From NCBI GenBank assembly GCA_026120185.1, contig JANUWF010001691.1, positions 248,001-312,000 of the forward strand: a stretch of 64,000 bases of DNA. The letters are read 5' to 3'. The notes beneath the pieces were generated by a model. The model searched no databases and was not told the DNA's origin. It saw only the letters and a program-made list of their open reading frames with translations. How positions within the stretch are numbered: position 1 is the stretch's first letter; each line of letters begins with the position of its first letter. This DNA comes from Voacanga thouarsii. Lineage: Eukaryota; Streptophyta; Magnoliopsida; Gentianales; Apocynaceae. This document shows positions 23,706-33,839 of the stretch, in pieces. Made by a program: the position numbers and the translations under genes.

Positions 23706-24200
23706 TCAAAAAAAAAACAAGAAGTTGAGAGGAAAGAAAAAGAGTTTAGAGAGAGGATGGACAAACAAACACCTTTGACAATCAAGGATAGGAGTGAGCA
23801 AGGACAAGAGAGGGGAGGCAAAAGAAGAGTGAATTTCTTTGCAAAAGAAAGTGAGGTCATAGATGCTATAGAAGCTAAGGAACTGATTATTCTTCGTTTA
23901 TGCCAAGGTTCTTATGTTTCTACTAATGATTTTTCATTGTCTTTGCCTAATAAAAAGGTAGCTATTCCTCAAGATTTTGAAGTTGTTTTCCAAAATAAGG
24001 TGGTCAATCAAACACTAACCCAATTCTTACGAGCCATAATCAAGAAGAACTTGAACAATTGGGGGGCATGCTTGCCACACCTTGAGTTTGTTTACAAAAG
24101 GGCATTTCACCCTACCACTTTTTATTCTCCTTTTGAAATTAAGTATGGTTTTAACCCTCTAACTCCTTTAGAATTGTTTCCCTTGCCTCTAGGTGAATGA
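23706..24200 (+). pseudogene. Protease tail fused by deletion to the integrase C-terminal part (element A)
   Basis: After the frame change the product begins with a Lys/Glu-rich linker, then AIPQDFEVVF, which resembles the linker entering reverse transcriptase in Ty3 elements. It jumps directly to KVVNQTLTQFLRAIIKKNLN and WGACLPHLEFVYKRAFHPTT, then SPFEIKYGFNPLTPLELFPL, which is the end of the integrase core. Reverse transcriptase, RNase H and the first two integrase catalytic residues are missing. The deletion leaves the frame open for 165 codons, but this is a by-product of the join. Confidence 0.82.
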
Positions 24201-24299
24201 GAGAATCTTAATGGAGCTAAGAAGACGGCAATGGTGAAAAGCATTCCATGTAGATGATAGCAATGATTCAGAGATGAATCCTTTTCAAGAAGAGGGAGA

Positions 24300-24447
24300 T
24301 GAAGAGACTCTGCTTCATCATGGAGGTTAAGATTAAGGAGGGGGAGGCATGACCATGCAAGAACTCAAGCCGGTAACAAAGACGGACAAAATTTAATAAA
24401 AAAGGAGGCATCTAGAGGACGGCCAGCGCCGCCCCAAGCAGCAGAAC
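24300..24447 (+). repeat. Element A 3' LTR, first part
   Basis: It begins TGAAGAGACTCTGC and parallels the 5' LTR from 19980 (for example GAACTCAAGCC in both). The purine-rich stretch AAGAAGAGGGAGA just before it is the likely polypurine tract. It is interrupted by element B with TSD AGAAC (24443-24447) and resumes at 32487. Confidence 0.88.
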
Positions 24448-26281
24448 AGATAGGGCCTAAATTAGTCATAATTTTTCTAGTTATTTGATATTATTTTGTA
24501 ATACATTTAGTGAAATAACTAGTCATATTCCTTCATATTTGAGATTTTACCATTGGAAATGTATTTTATACATTATTTTAGATTTTAGGGGTAAAATAAG
24601 ACAAAAATATCACAGAACAGAACAGAGGCAGTGCCACTCCCGAGAAGGATAGCCGGCGCCGGCTAGCTACTGGCAGCACAGGGAGGAATTGAAAGAAATT
24701 GCAAGTGAAATTGGAAATTAAAGAAAGTGGCTTCATAGCTTGCAAAGCCAACAGCAAGACAAAAGACAACAGCAACAATGAATCAAAGAAAAGCATAAAT
24801 TCGATGGGACCAAGGTGCAAAGGAGAAGTCAACAATGGTGGCTGTAAAAGACAAAAACAAAAGAACAAGAAGCAGCAAAATCTCGGTGGGCTTGGTGGCT
24901 CTATTTAGCCGATAAACAACATGAAGAAAGGCAGCAGAATTTGGTGGCTTACTAGAGCCGACGAAACAAAAGGAAAAGTGGCTCAATTGAGCTGACACTA
25001 CAAAGGATAAGGAAATTTGATGGCTCAATTGAGCCAATGCAACATATAGAAATTGTGGTGGCTTCAACGGCTTAATTGGAAGCCAATTGCAGATTTCTCA
25101 AATTCCAAATTCAATAAGAATTGCAAATCTTCAGCACAACACGACAAGACAAAATCCGAATTGAAGTCCAAATAAAATCAAGAGTCAAAATTGATTTCCA
25201 ATCTAAAAAGTCAAAGACGGTGGAATTAATTAATTTTTCTTAGGTTTTTCTATTCCTTTTTGGTTTTGGACTATTTTTAGGTAATTACGTCTTCATTATT
25301 TAGGATTCTTTTAAGAACTTTGTAAGCCTATAAATAAAGGCCAATGTACATAGAAAAGGGAGGTGCACAATGTAGGGACTTAGATTTATTTTTGAGCGCA
25401 TCACCAATATTTTCTTGAGATTAATAGTCCAAGGAGGGTTATACAAGAAGGACTTCAAAGGAAGAAGAATGAGGCTTGTCTATGAGTTCTTTCTTTTACT
25501 TTGTTTTCTTTTTCTTGACAATGATATGTTAATTGTTTTATTGTAATTCAACATTGTTTTAGATATTCATGATTTCTACAGTTATTTAATCTTTTGATTA
25601 ATTGGTTATTATTCTTGGTATTCAATTACTTATGCTTATTACGAGATTAGTTGGTTGATTCTATCTATTGACTTGCTGAACCAAAGGGGGTTGATTGTGT
25701 AAGAATTGGTAATTGAAGATTAATTGATGTCTTTCGAGACCAAGGGTTCATTGATTAATTTCATGTTCTAAATTCGCCAAGACCAAGGGAATTTAATTAA
25801 GGATTTTGTTTAATGCGTCTTTTGAATGAATTAGTTGAGACGGACCAAGTGATTATAATTTATCTAGAATATAGTGATTTCATGGATTGACCATCAAAGT
25901 GAGTCTACCTTCATCCTTCATGGTGCCAAGAGAATGATTCGTTATGGTAATGGTTAAGTTCTTTTAAGATCATGTTTGTCAAAACAATGGCTTGAGTTAC
26001 ATAAATCTACATTCTTGACACATACATATACATATTTTTATTTTTATTTTTTTACTTTCCTTTTTATTTATTTTTCACTTTATCGAGTCGGTTAAACAAT
26101 GAAATAAGGGTAATTAATGTCTACTTGTTCCTTGAGGATCGACAATTGTTTTAACCCTATGCTCAGTTAATGATGAGTACGCTTGCTCATATGTGTGATT
26201 TGGGTTTAACGTTTTAATTTGAACTTGATTGGGAATGCGCTTAATTTTGTATGATTTTTATACCTAAGTTTGAACGCATCA
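24448..26281 (+). repeat. Element B 5' LTR (1834 bp)
   Basis: The 3' LTR starts TGATAGGGCC, while this copy starts AGATAGGGCC, so the first T has mutated. It ends GAACGCATCA. It carries the palindrome-like block AGCCGGCGCCGGCTAGC at about 24650. It is about 110 bp shorter than the 3' LTR because that copy has two internal tandem duplications. The divergence, including many C/T differences, is visible throughout. Minus-strand open frames at 24578-24868 and 30666-30956 match each other only because the LTRs match. Confidence 0.9.
25329..25336 (+). promoter_or_regulatory. TATA box of element B 5' LTR
   Basis: TATAAATA in the context GTAAGCC...AAGG is conserved at 31411-31418 in the 3' LTR. Both lie about 880 bp into their LTRs, which fits a pol II LTR promoter. 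Confidence 0.6.
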
Positions 26282-26287
26282 AGTTTT

Positions 26288-26305
26288 TGGCACCGTTGCG
26301 GGGGA
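26288..26305 (+). other. Primer-binding site for tRNA-Asp (element B)
   Basis: TGGCACCGTTGCGGGGGA lies 6 bp after the LTR end. It matches the complement of the tRNA-Asp 3' end (TGGCGCCGTTGCCGGGGA) at 16 of 18 positions, the primer type typical of Athila-like elements. Element D has the same site at 49471. Confidence 0.85.
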
Positions 26306-27345
26306 ACAATAGCATGAAAGCTGGGATTTTGTTGATTTAACCATGTGAATATGTAAATATGCAAATATGTAAATATATAAATATGTAAATATGTAAATTT
26401 GTACAATTATTCTTTTTGCAACAAGGTGCCATATTATGTTGTTTGTATAATTGTATTTTAATTTCATTATATGTTGTAAATATGTAAATAGGTAGATACA
26501 TGTTCATAATAATTAACTTGTCTTATATGTTTGTATATATTGTATATTTATTTATTTAATTTTACTAACCTCATGTTAACTTGGAATATGTGTAATCTTT
26601 GTATTTTAATTTGTTGATTTTTCGATATATAATTTTGAGTCACTACTAACTCTTTTTATTTTCAGGTTTAGACTTTAACTAACACGATATTGGAGACGGA
26701 TTAATTTATTATTTGTTTCTTTCTTTACAATTTTTTATTTTTGGTTTAGTCTAGGAGTTCTTGTTTTCAATGTATTGGGGTCAAGTAGTCAATTAGGATA
26801 GTTTTTAGTTAAAAAAAATAATAAATATTGAACCGGACAGAACAGAGCCGGTGGGAGGAACATAATTAAATGGCCATTTTGGCCAATTTTTCTTCAAAAC
26901 CTCCCTTGTCCCTCACAAATCTTCTCAAGCCCGTGCCAGCTTCACATCCATTAGTGCCCAAAGTTTGATTTTTCAACTTCTAAACACCTCCATAACATCT
27001 CTTACCTTCTTTTTTATTGATCCTACGAATCAAACACATCAAAAACTTTGATTTTTCACAACAATAGCACATTCAATCCAAAAGCGAAGGGAGTAGATTT
27101 TCGTAAAAAGCTTACTTCTTTTTCTTGCCCATGCATATAAGAGCCTAAAGGTTGTGTTGCATTGGGTGAAAGTGGTTGATTGAATTGGGTGTTGGAGTTG
27201 ATATACATTGAAGGAGTTGTGGTTTGTGGATTGTGAGCTTGGTTGAGGGTTGTGTGAAAATTGAGATATATCTGTGTAGGGGTAGCTATACTCTCTTCAG
27301 TGATTGAGCATACATGTTCTCTCTTCTTAGTACTCTATTCTTTCT
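26306..27345 (+). other. Leader of element B
   Basis: An AT-rich leader with an imperfect ATGTAAAT/ATGCAAAT repeat at about 26345-26400. The first stretch after the primer site (GAACAATAGCATGAAAGC) is nearly identical to that of element D at 49487, which supports their kinship. No long frame is present before 27346. Confidence 0.65.
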
Positions 27346-28572
27346 GTGACCATGTCTAGAGCGAGGAGTCAACCATCTAAAAGGTCGAGACCTTCCTCAT
27401 CCTTAGTTCCATCATTTGTTGATCCCTTATCTCTTAGACCTACTGAGTTTGTCGATGCCTCCCGTGAGGAATGGTATAGTAAGAGAGCTTCAAATAAGAT
27501 TATTATTAAGCGTACTTTCTCCCCCACCTTAGACTGGGCACTTAAACTAGGAATGATGTTTGGACGACTAGGTTGGGGATTCATAGTGCAATTAAAAGGG
27601 AAGTTTTGCCCCGTTCTTGTCAAGGAGTTCTATGCTAATATGACAGACAAGGGTAATAAACATCTCCCGCATATTTAAACAACAGTGAAAGGAGTTCCTA
27701 TTGTCATCACTCAAAACTAATTATCTCACCTCCTCCAGGTTTATGATGATAATACTTGGCAAGGGATTGATGTGAATAATCAAAAGATTCTTTCAGACCC
27801 AAATTGGGATGTTAGGGGGACGCGAGCAACCCTAGGCTTATATAAGCATAATGCCTTCCAAGCTAACAGTTTCTATTCCAACAACGACTTGGTAGCCAAC
27901 TTTTGTGCGCTGGTGTACATGTTTGGGTTTAATATTGTTCCCCGTGCTAGTGGTTTCAATGAAACTAGGCTTATTGACACTTATATTCTACACCGGATGA
28001 TGAACACATTACCTATCCCTCTGGCTCCTTTTATCATCCAATCTTTTAGGGTGGTTGTTCATCACCGTCTCTCCACAGAAGCCTTTGTTTTTCCCTTGGT
28101 TATAATGATGATTCTAAAGGACTTCGGGGTGAGTCTTGAGGGAGAATTTATGGAGACTACCACTGAGCACGATATGGTCACTGAGCACACTCTTATGAGT
28201 TGTGGATACAAATACAGCCCGGAGTTGAAGAAATGGCTCACTCCTTTTGAGGTCCAACATCTCGGTCAGGAAAGGCCACCTACAACGAAGGAGGAGTAGC
28301 CACCACCACCGGCACGTGCTAGAGCTGGCCGTTCTCAGTCCCACTCCCGGATTGACTTTGAGACCACCGTACTGGGGCCCCTCGACCAGCAAATGGAGGT
28401 GCTCCTACGCTTGCAGGGTACTATGGAAGATATGGCACGACGGCAAGCTACCATGGAGCAGCAGTTGACTGAGTTGAGGCCGCAACCTTCTAGGCCACAT
28501 GATGGTGTAGGCCATTCTACACTCACTGATGAGGAGGAGGAGGATGAGGGTGATGATGCTGCGGAGGATTGA
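27346..28572 (+). pseudogene. Lone ORF of element B, resembling the 'putative plant transposon protein' family
   Basis: A single frame runs from ATG at 27346 (second ATG 27352) to TGA at 28570-28572, about 408 codons, broken only by three stops (27676-27678, about 27718 and 28297-28299). The N-terminus is basic and Ser-rich. The centre contains FVDASREEWYSKRASNK, LVKEFYANMTD, LIDTYILHRMMNTLPIPLAP and STEAFVFPLVIMMILKDFGV. The last 90 codons form a Pro/Arg/Ser stretch, then a likely coiled coil (QMEVLLRLQGTMEDMARRQA), then an acidic tail (DEEEEDEGDDAAED). It resembles the protein family labelled putative plant transposon protein (I believe PF20167), often found in Athila-type elements. Its role is unknown. 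It is not gag or pol. Confidence 0.7.
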
Positions 28573-29311
28573 TGATGCATTCTTTCTCACTTTTGTTTTT
28601 GTTTCCTTTCTCTTTTCATGTTTTTGTTATAGTTAGTTTGGCTTTCCTATCGTTGTATTTCTATTTCGTCTATCTTTGCTTTATTTTCTTTTCTAGTTGT
28701 TATGCTTTGGTATTTTCTTTTGTATTTTTAGGTACGTTGATGCAGCCTCCCACTTCACGCATTCAGCTCTTATACGTCACAATGAATGGAAGTTTGTTTT
28801 TCCTATCTCTTTTCCTTTATTTTATTTGGTCCCATGGTATTGGTTGTTTTGGTTATACTTATTTGGCCATTGAGGACAATGTCCAATTTAAGTGTGGGGG
28901 AGATATTTAACACTTTCTCAAGTGCATCTTTGTGATTTTCAATGGATTTTCAAAGATATATGTTTGAATTGTTTTGAATTGTTGAAATTTTTTGGGGAAA
29001 AAAATGATTTGAAGAGTTAAACTGATTTTATTGTTTATAATGGAGATACGATTTCCTTATTAACTTTGGATATGGATTTGTCATTTAGTATGGTAGGATT
29101 TTATTAAAAAAATGTAAACTTGTGTATTAAGTTGAATTTTGCTAAGTCTTGAGAATTTAAGTTAACCTTGGGTATATTTGGTATTTGAGATCTATTTTAT
29201 TCTTTGAGCTTGAATTTGGATGATATGATGAAATATGGGAAGAGTTGTTGATTAATTCTTGTATTATGGATTTAGAATTTACTTAACATTGATTTTTAAA
29301 TAAGGAATGTG

Positions 29312-29352
<41 letters not shown>

Positions 29353-29895
29353 AAATTGAGTGAAAAAAAATTGAGTTGAGAAAAAATAGTCTTATTGTTT
29401 TTATCTTTGAAGACCTTTGGCTGAAAAGGGGGTTAATATGGGAAGAAGTAGCAAGTGTATTTGGTGCACTCTCTTGAGGCTATCCCGAAGGCAAAAAGGC
29501 AAGAAAAGAAAAAAATGTTGAAAAATTATTGTAAAAAAAATGATGAGTGATGATTGTAAAGGGGGTCAATACAGTGTGTGAAGAGAAATCCATACACTTG
29601 AGGCTATTAATTCCCAAAGTCATAGAAAAAAAGAAGAGTGGAGTGTTTTCCTAATTTCACTAACTCGAGTTGGTAAATTTGAGTTTATAATGCTTGAATT
29701 GATTAAATGGCTTGACTTGTGTGATTTATGTTATCTATATTTTTGCTTGAAGAGTGAATAATTTTTATGTATTAGATATAAGCTTGTTTAACTTAACTTT
29801 GATAGCCTTGGTATTATTTGATTTAATATAAGAGTTTCCAAAGGTTTTTAAAGGATGAATGAATGACAATTTTGTGTCTAAAGTTGGAAAGAAAT
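28573..29895 (+). other. Non-coding region downstream of the element B ORF, with an internal polypurine-like site and (TA)n
   Basis: No frame of note. A purine tract AAGTGTGGGGGAGA at 28890-28903 looks like a retrotransposon polypurine tract but is followed by about 1.6 kb more before the real 3' LTR. A (TA)n microsatellite is at 29315-29349. The TRIM begins at 29896. Confidence 0.6.
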
Positions 29896-30429
29896 TGTGA
29901 TGCCCCAATCCAACATAGGATTAGGATGAGAAGTATGTATGGTATATAAGGATGGGCCTAAGTACCTACTGTCAACTTGGGATATCCATTTTGGCCCAAC
30001 GAGGACGGCGGCCAAGTAGTTGACCGTGGGTACTGCCAGGCCCATAGTCGCGCTCCCGGGTCCGCAGGCACGGGGCGTGACATTTGGTATCAGAGCAAGT
30101 AACCAGCCCCAGTATAGGAACTAAGTGCTACACCGTGCGCGGTGAGAGCCACCTTTAGAATCCCATACCTCTTGGTTGGTCCTGGGTTTGGCCCCTAAAG
30201 TATGGGCCCAGCGAGGATGCTTGGGCCTAAAGGAAGGGTGAATGTGATGCCCCAATCCCACGTGGGATTAGGATGAGAAGTATGTATGGTATATAAGGAT
30301 GGGCCTAAGTACCCATTGTCAACTTGGGATATCCATTTTGGCCCAGCGAGGACGGCGGCCAAGTAGTTGACCGTGGGTGCTGCCAGGCCCATAGTCGCGC
30401 TCCCGGGTCCGCGGGCACGGGGCGTGACA
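29896..30429 (+). mobile_element. TRIM element (534 bp) with 187-bp LTRs, TSD GAAAT
   Basis: Two terminal repeats of 187 bp each (29896-30082 and 30243-30429) start TGTGATGCCCC and end GGGGCGTGACA. Perfect GAAAT duplications flank the unit (29891-29895 and 30430-30434). The 160-bp interior starts with an initiator tRNA-Met primer site and has no coding capacity. By eye the LTRs differ at 8 positions, seven of them transitions. It is clearly GC-richer than its surroundings. Size, structure and primer site define a terminal-repeat retrotransposon in miniature. It is the innermost and therefore youngest layer of the nest. Confidence 0.95.
30085..30097 (+). other. Primer-binding site for initiator tRNA-Met (TRIM)
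   Basis: TGGTATCAGAGCA lies 2 bp after the first TRIM LTR and is a perfect 13-nt complement of the initiator tRNA-Met 3' end. Confidence 0.92.
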
Positions 30430-30521
30430 GAAATTATGTCTTTGTTATGGATGAATATGAAAAGAAATAAATTATTTAGAAGGTTTTGTCTAAATATTTA
30501 CTTGAGGGCAAGTAAAGATTC

Positions 30522-30536
30522 AAGTGTGGGAGAGTA
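30522..30536 (+). other. Polypurine tract of element B
   Basis: AAGTGTGGGAGAGTA immediately precedes the 3' LTR start TGATAGGGCC, as expected for the plus-strand primer. The AAGTGTGGG core is repeated at 28890. Confidence 0.75.
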
Positions 30537-32481
30537 TGATAGGGCCTAAATTAGTCTATTTTTCCTAATTATTTGATATTATTTTGTGATACATTTTGTG
30601 AAATAACTAGTTATATTCCTTCATATTTGAGATTTTACCCTTGGAAATGTATTTTGTACATTAGTTTAGATTTTATGGGTAAAATAAGATAAAAATATCA
30701 TAGAACAGAACAGAGGCGGTGCCATTCCTAAGAAGGACAGCTGGCGCCGGCTAGCTACTGGCAGCACAGGGAGGAATTGAAGGAAATTGCAAGTGAAGTT
30801 GGAAATGAAAGAAAGTGGCTTCATTGCTGGCAAAGCCGACAGCAAGATAAAAGACAGCAGCAACAATGAATCAAAGAAAAGCAAAAATTCGGTGGGACCA
30901 AGGTGCAAAGGAGAAGTCAACAATGGTGGCTGAAAAAGACAAAAACAAAAGAACAAGAAGCAGCAAAATCTCGGTGGGCTTGGTGGCTGTATTTAGCCGA
31001 TAAACAATATGAAGAAAGGTAGCAGAATTTGGTGGCTTTCAAGAGCCGACGAAACAAAAGGGCAAGTGGCTCAATTGAGCCGACACTACAAAGGAGAAGG
31101 AAATTCGATGGCTCAATTGAGCCAATGCAAAAAATTGTGGTGGCTTCAATGGCTCAATTGGAAGGCAATTGCAGATTTCTCAAATTCCAAATTCAACAAG
31201 AATTGCAAATCTTCAGCACAACATGATAAGACAAAATCCAAATTGAAGTCCAAATAAAATCAAGAGTCAAAACTGATTTCCAATCTAAAAAGTCAAAGAC
31301 GATGGAATTAATTAATTTTTCTTAGGTTTTTCTATTCCTTTTTGGTTTTGGAGTATTTTTAGGTAATTACTTCTTCATTATTTAGGATTCTTTTAGCAGT
31401 TCTGTAAGCCTATAAATAACAACTAATGTACATAGAAAAGGGAGGTGCACAATGTAGGGACTTAGATTTATTTTTGAGTGCATCACCAATATTTTTTTGA
31501 GATTAATAGTTCAAGAAGGGTTGTACAAGAAGGTCTTCAAAGGAAGAAGAAGGAGGCTTGTCTATGAGTTCTTTCTTTTACTTTGTTTTCTTTTTCTTAA
31601 CAATGATATATTAATTGTTTTATTGTAATTCAACATTGTTCTAGATATTTATGATTTCTAGAGTTATTTGATCTTTTGATTAATTGGTTATTATTCTTGG
31701 TATTCAATTACTTATGCTTACTACGAGATTAGTTAGTTGATTCTATCCATTGACTTGCTAGACCAAAGGGGGCTGATGGGTGTTTCGATTTATTAATTTC
31801 ATATTCGGTTGGCAACTGACTTGCTGGACCAAAGGGGGTTGATTGTGTAAGAACTGGTAATTGAAGATTAATTGATGTCTTCCGAGACCAAGGGTTCATT
31901 GATTAATTTCATGTTGTAAATTCGTTGAGACCAAGGAATTTAATTAAGGATTGTGTTTAATGCGTCTTTTGGATGAATTAGTTGAGACGGACCAAGTGAT
32001 TATAATTTGTTTAATGCGTCTTTCGGATGAATTAGTTGAGACAGACCAAGTGATTATAATTTATCTAGAAGATAGTGATTTCATGGATTGACCATCAAAG
32101 TGAGTCTACCTTCATCCTTCATGGTGCCAAGAGAATGATTGGTTATGATAATGGTTAAGTTCTGTAAGATCATGTTTGTCAAAATAATAGTTTGAGTTAC
32201 ATAAATCTACATCCTTGACACAGACATATACATATATTTTTTTAATTTTTTTTACTTTCCTTTTTATATGTTTTTCACTTTATCTAGTTGGTTAAACAAT
32301 GAAAGAAGGGTAATTAATGTCTACTTGATCCTTGAGGATCGACACTTGTTTTAACCCTATGCTCAGTTAATAATGAGTACGCTCGCTCATATGTGTGTTT
32401 TGGGTTTAACATTTTAATTTGAACTTGATTGGGAACGTGCTTCATTTTGTATGATTTTTATACCCTAGTCTGAACGCATCA
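30537..32481 (+). repeat. Element B 3' LTR (1945 bp) with two private tandem duplications
   Basis: It parallels the 5' LTR throughout and ends GAACGCATCA. Relative to the 5' copy it holds an extra 66-bp unit (copies starting at 31751 and 31817, around GACTTGCT.GACC) and an extra 54-bp unit (copies starting at 31954 and 32008, around TGTTTAATGCGTC). Because LTRs are identical at insertion, these length differences arose afterwards. The TATA box is at 31411-31418. Confidence 0.9.
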
Positions 32482-32486
32482 AGAAC

Positions 32487-33221
32487 CAATGCCAGCTCAA
32501 TTCTGCCCAACAACGGCTTTATTTTGCCATTCGACTGCCTAAAGATAGATCACAACCAATGCCGGCTGTGGTGTCCAAACCGGCACTGGCTCCATCCTGG
32601 GCAGCCGCCACGTTTTTAATGTTTTTTCCAATTTTCTCAAATTTTAATTGTTTGTAAAGACTTATTATGACCATAAACTGTAATAGAACCTTAGGGATTA
32701 CTTAGCTAGGGTTAGGGTTGTATAAATAACACCTTTAGTGATTTGATAACACAATTCACACACTTTAATTCAATTTTGAGAGAGAATCTTGAGAGGCCCT
32801 AGCCTCCTTGTTTATCTTGTTTAAGACCATGCTTAGGGGTTAGTCCTCCTTATGAATGAGTCTGTAAATCTTTTGGATAATCCAATGTTGTTTTCTTTGA
32901 ATGGGTCTTAGTTCCTTTGTTCTTCTAAGGTTTGTTTGAATTCCAATATTTGGGTGCCTATTTTCTCTATTCTATTTGTTCTTGTTTGCCTTTGTTGCTT
33001 CAAGGATATTGGGGTGAAATTATAATAGAACTTTCTACTTTTCTTTAGGGTTTTTGAAGGTTAGTTCTTCAAGGGTTTGATAGAGAGTAGGTTGTTATTT
33101 CACTTTCTCCTTTTTTTTTTCTCTAGAAGAATCTCTGTTTTGGTCCCATTTGGTTGAGCTGAACATATATCCAACTAAACCACTCTAAACACCAAGAAAA
33201 AGCCCACACAAGATCATATCA
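32487..33221 (+). repeat. Element A 3' LTR, second part
   Basis: It resumes after the second AGAAC copy and follows the 5' LTR from about 20110 to 20847, including the TATA box at 32721-32728. It ends ATCATATCA at 33221, followed by the TSD copy GACGG (33222-33226). Confidence 0.88.
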
Positions 33222-33226
33222 GACGG

Positions 33227-33664
33227 CTTCTTCTCTATGAAATGACAAATGTCTCTCGCTTGCTCTCTCTCTCTCTCTCTCTTTCTAGAAAAAAGGTTCC
33301 TTAGTCTGTAGTTGTTCACCAAACGGATTTTGGCTGGCCATATATTGGCAGATCGAGGGATTGGCGTTCACCTACATGTAAAGACAGAGTAGGAGACTTA
33401 TATAAATCGCACCAGAGGCTTCCACCAGTACACCTACCTCGGTTGAGCATATTTCGGTCCAGCTAACTCTTAGAACAAGGAAAAGAAGTAAAAAAAATTT
33501 TAACCTCGGAGTTCGAATAGAGCCTAACCGGCACCGACTAGGGTTACCAGAGCTGGCGCTGGCTTTTATCGGGATTCCCCGGTTCTTGGTTTTTTTTTTT
33601 TTTTTTCAGTTTTTGATCTTCACTTCCGCTACATGCCATGTGTTTTCCATTTTCTATGCCTTCA
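33227..33664 (+). mobile_element. Copia 3' LTR, second part
   Basis: It continues the LTR begun at 18577. CTTCTTCTC, ATCGCACCAGAGGCTTC and the terminal TGCCTTCA all match, in reverse complement, the solo LTR start at 35421-35805. A (CT)n run at 33263-33283 is an addition relative to the solo copy. GGCACC and GGCGCT blocks occur at 33527-33560. The LTR ends with CA at 33664. The other duplication of the parent element cannot be checked because its 5' half was lost. Confidence 0.85.
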
Positions 33665-33839
33665 TTATCAAATATTTAAAAATGTAAACATAAAATAAAA
33701 GCTTTCATTAGATACCACGGTTGAGGTAATTATATATATTCAAGCGGTTGTTGTTCAAATCTTGATATTACTATTTTATTAATTTTTATATAGTTTTTTG
33801 GACCAACTACCTACTTTTTTAAAAAAAATATATTTTTTA

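Larger units (their letters stand above)
24448..32481 (+). mobile_element. Element B: non-autonomous Athila-like LTR retrotransposon (8.0 kb), TSD AGAAC
   Basis: The perfect 5-bp duplication AGAAC flanks it (24443-24447 and 32482-32486). It has a 5' LTR at 24448-26281, a tRNA-Asp-type primer site at 26288, one long broken frame at 27346-28572, two polypurine-like sites (28890-28903 and 30522-30536) and a 3' LTR at 30537-32481. No gag, protease, reverse transcriptase or integrase sequence is recognisable, so it must have relied on another element. A TRIM at 29896-30429 sits in its 3' non-coding part. The Asp primer site and the AAGTGTGGGGGAG polypurine type match Athila/Tat-group Ty3 elements. 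Confidence 0.88.
19980..33221 (+). mobile_element. Ty3/gypsy element A, internally deleted, with nested element B
   Basis: Element A has TG...CA ends, TSD GAAGG/GACGG, a 5' LTR at 19980-20847 and a 3' LTR that starts at 24300 and is split by element B at 24447/32487. It ends at 33221. Without B it is about 5.2 kb. Its order is LTR, initiator-Met primer-binding site, gag, protease, integrase tail, LTR. Reverse transcriptase, RNase H and most of integrase are gone. It sits inside the copia LTR and is therefore younger than that element. B inside it is younger still. The clade within Ty3 was not assigned, although the iMet primer site is common in plant chromoviruses. Confidence 0.88.

Noticed and set aside
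24578..24868. Minus-strand open frame repeated at 30666-30956
   Set aside because: The two frames match because they lie in the two LTRs of element B. The hydrophobic composition comes from antisense of purine-rich LTR sequence.
29896..30429. Cassandra-type TRIM with 5S rRNA-like promoter
   Set aside because: No 5S-like A box, intermediate element or C box was found in the 187-bp LTRs. Only the TRIM structure is supported.
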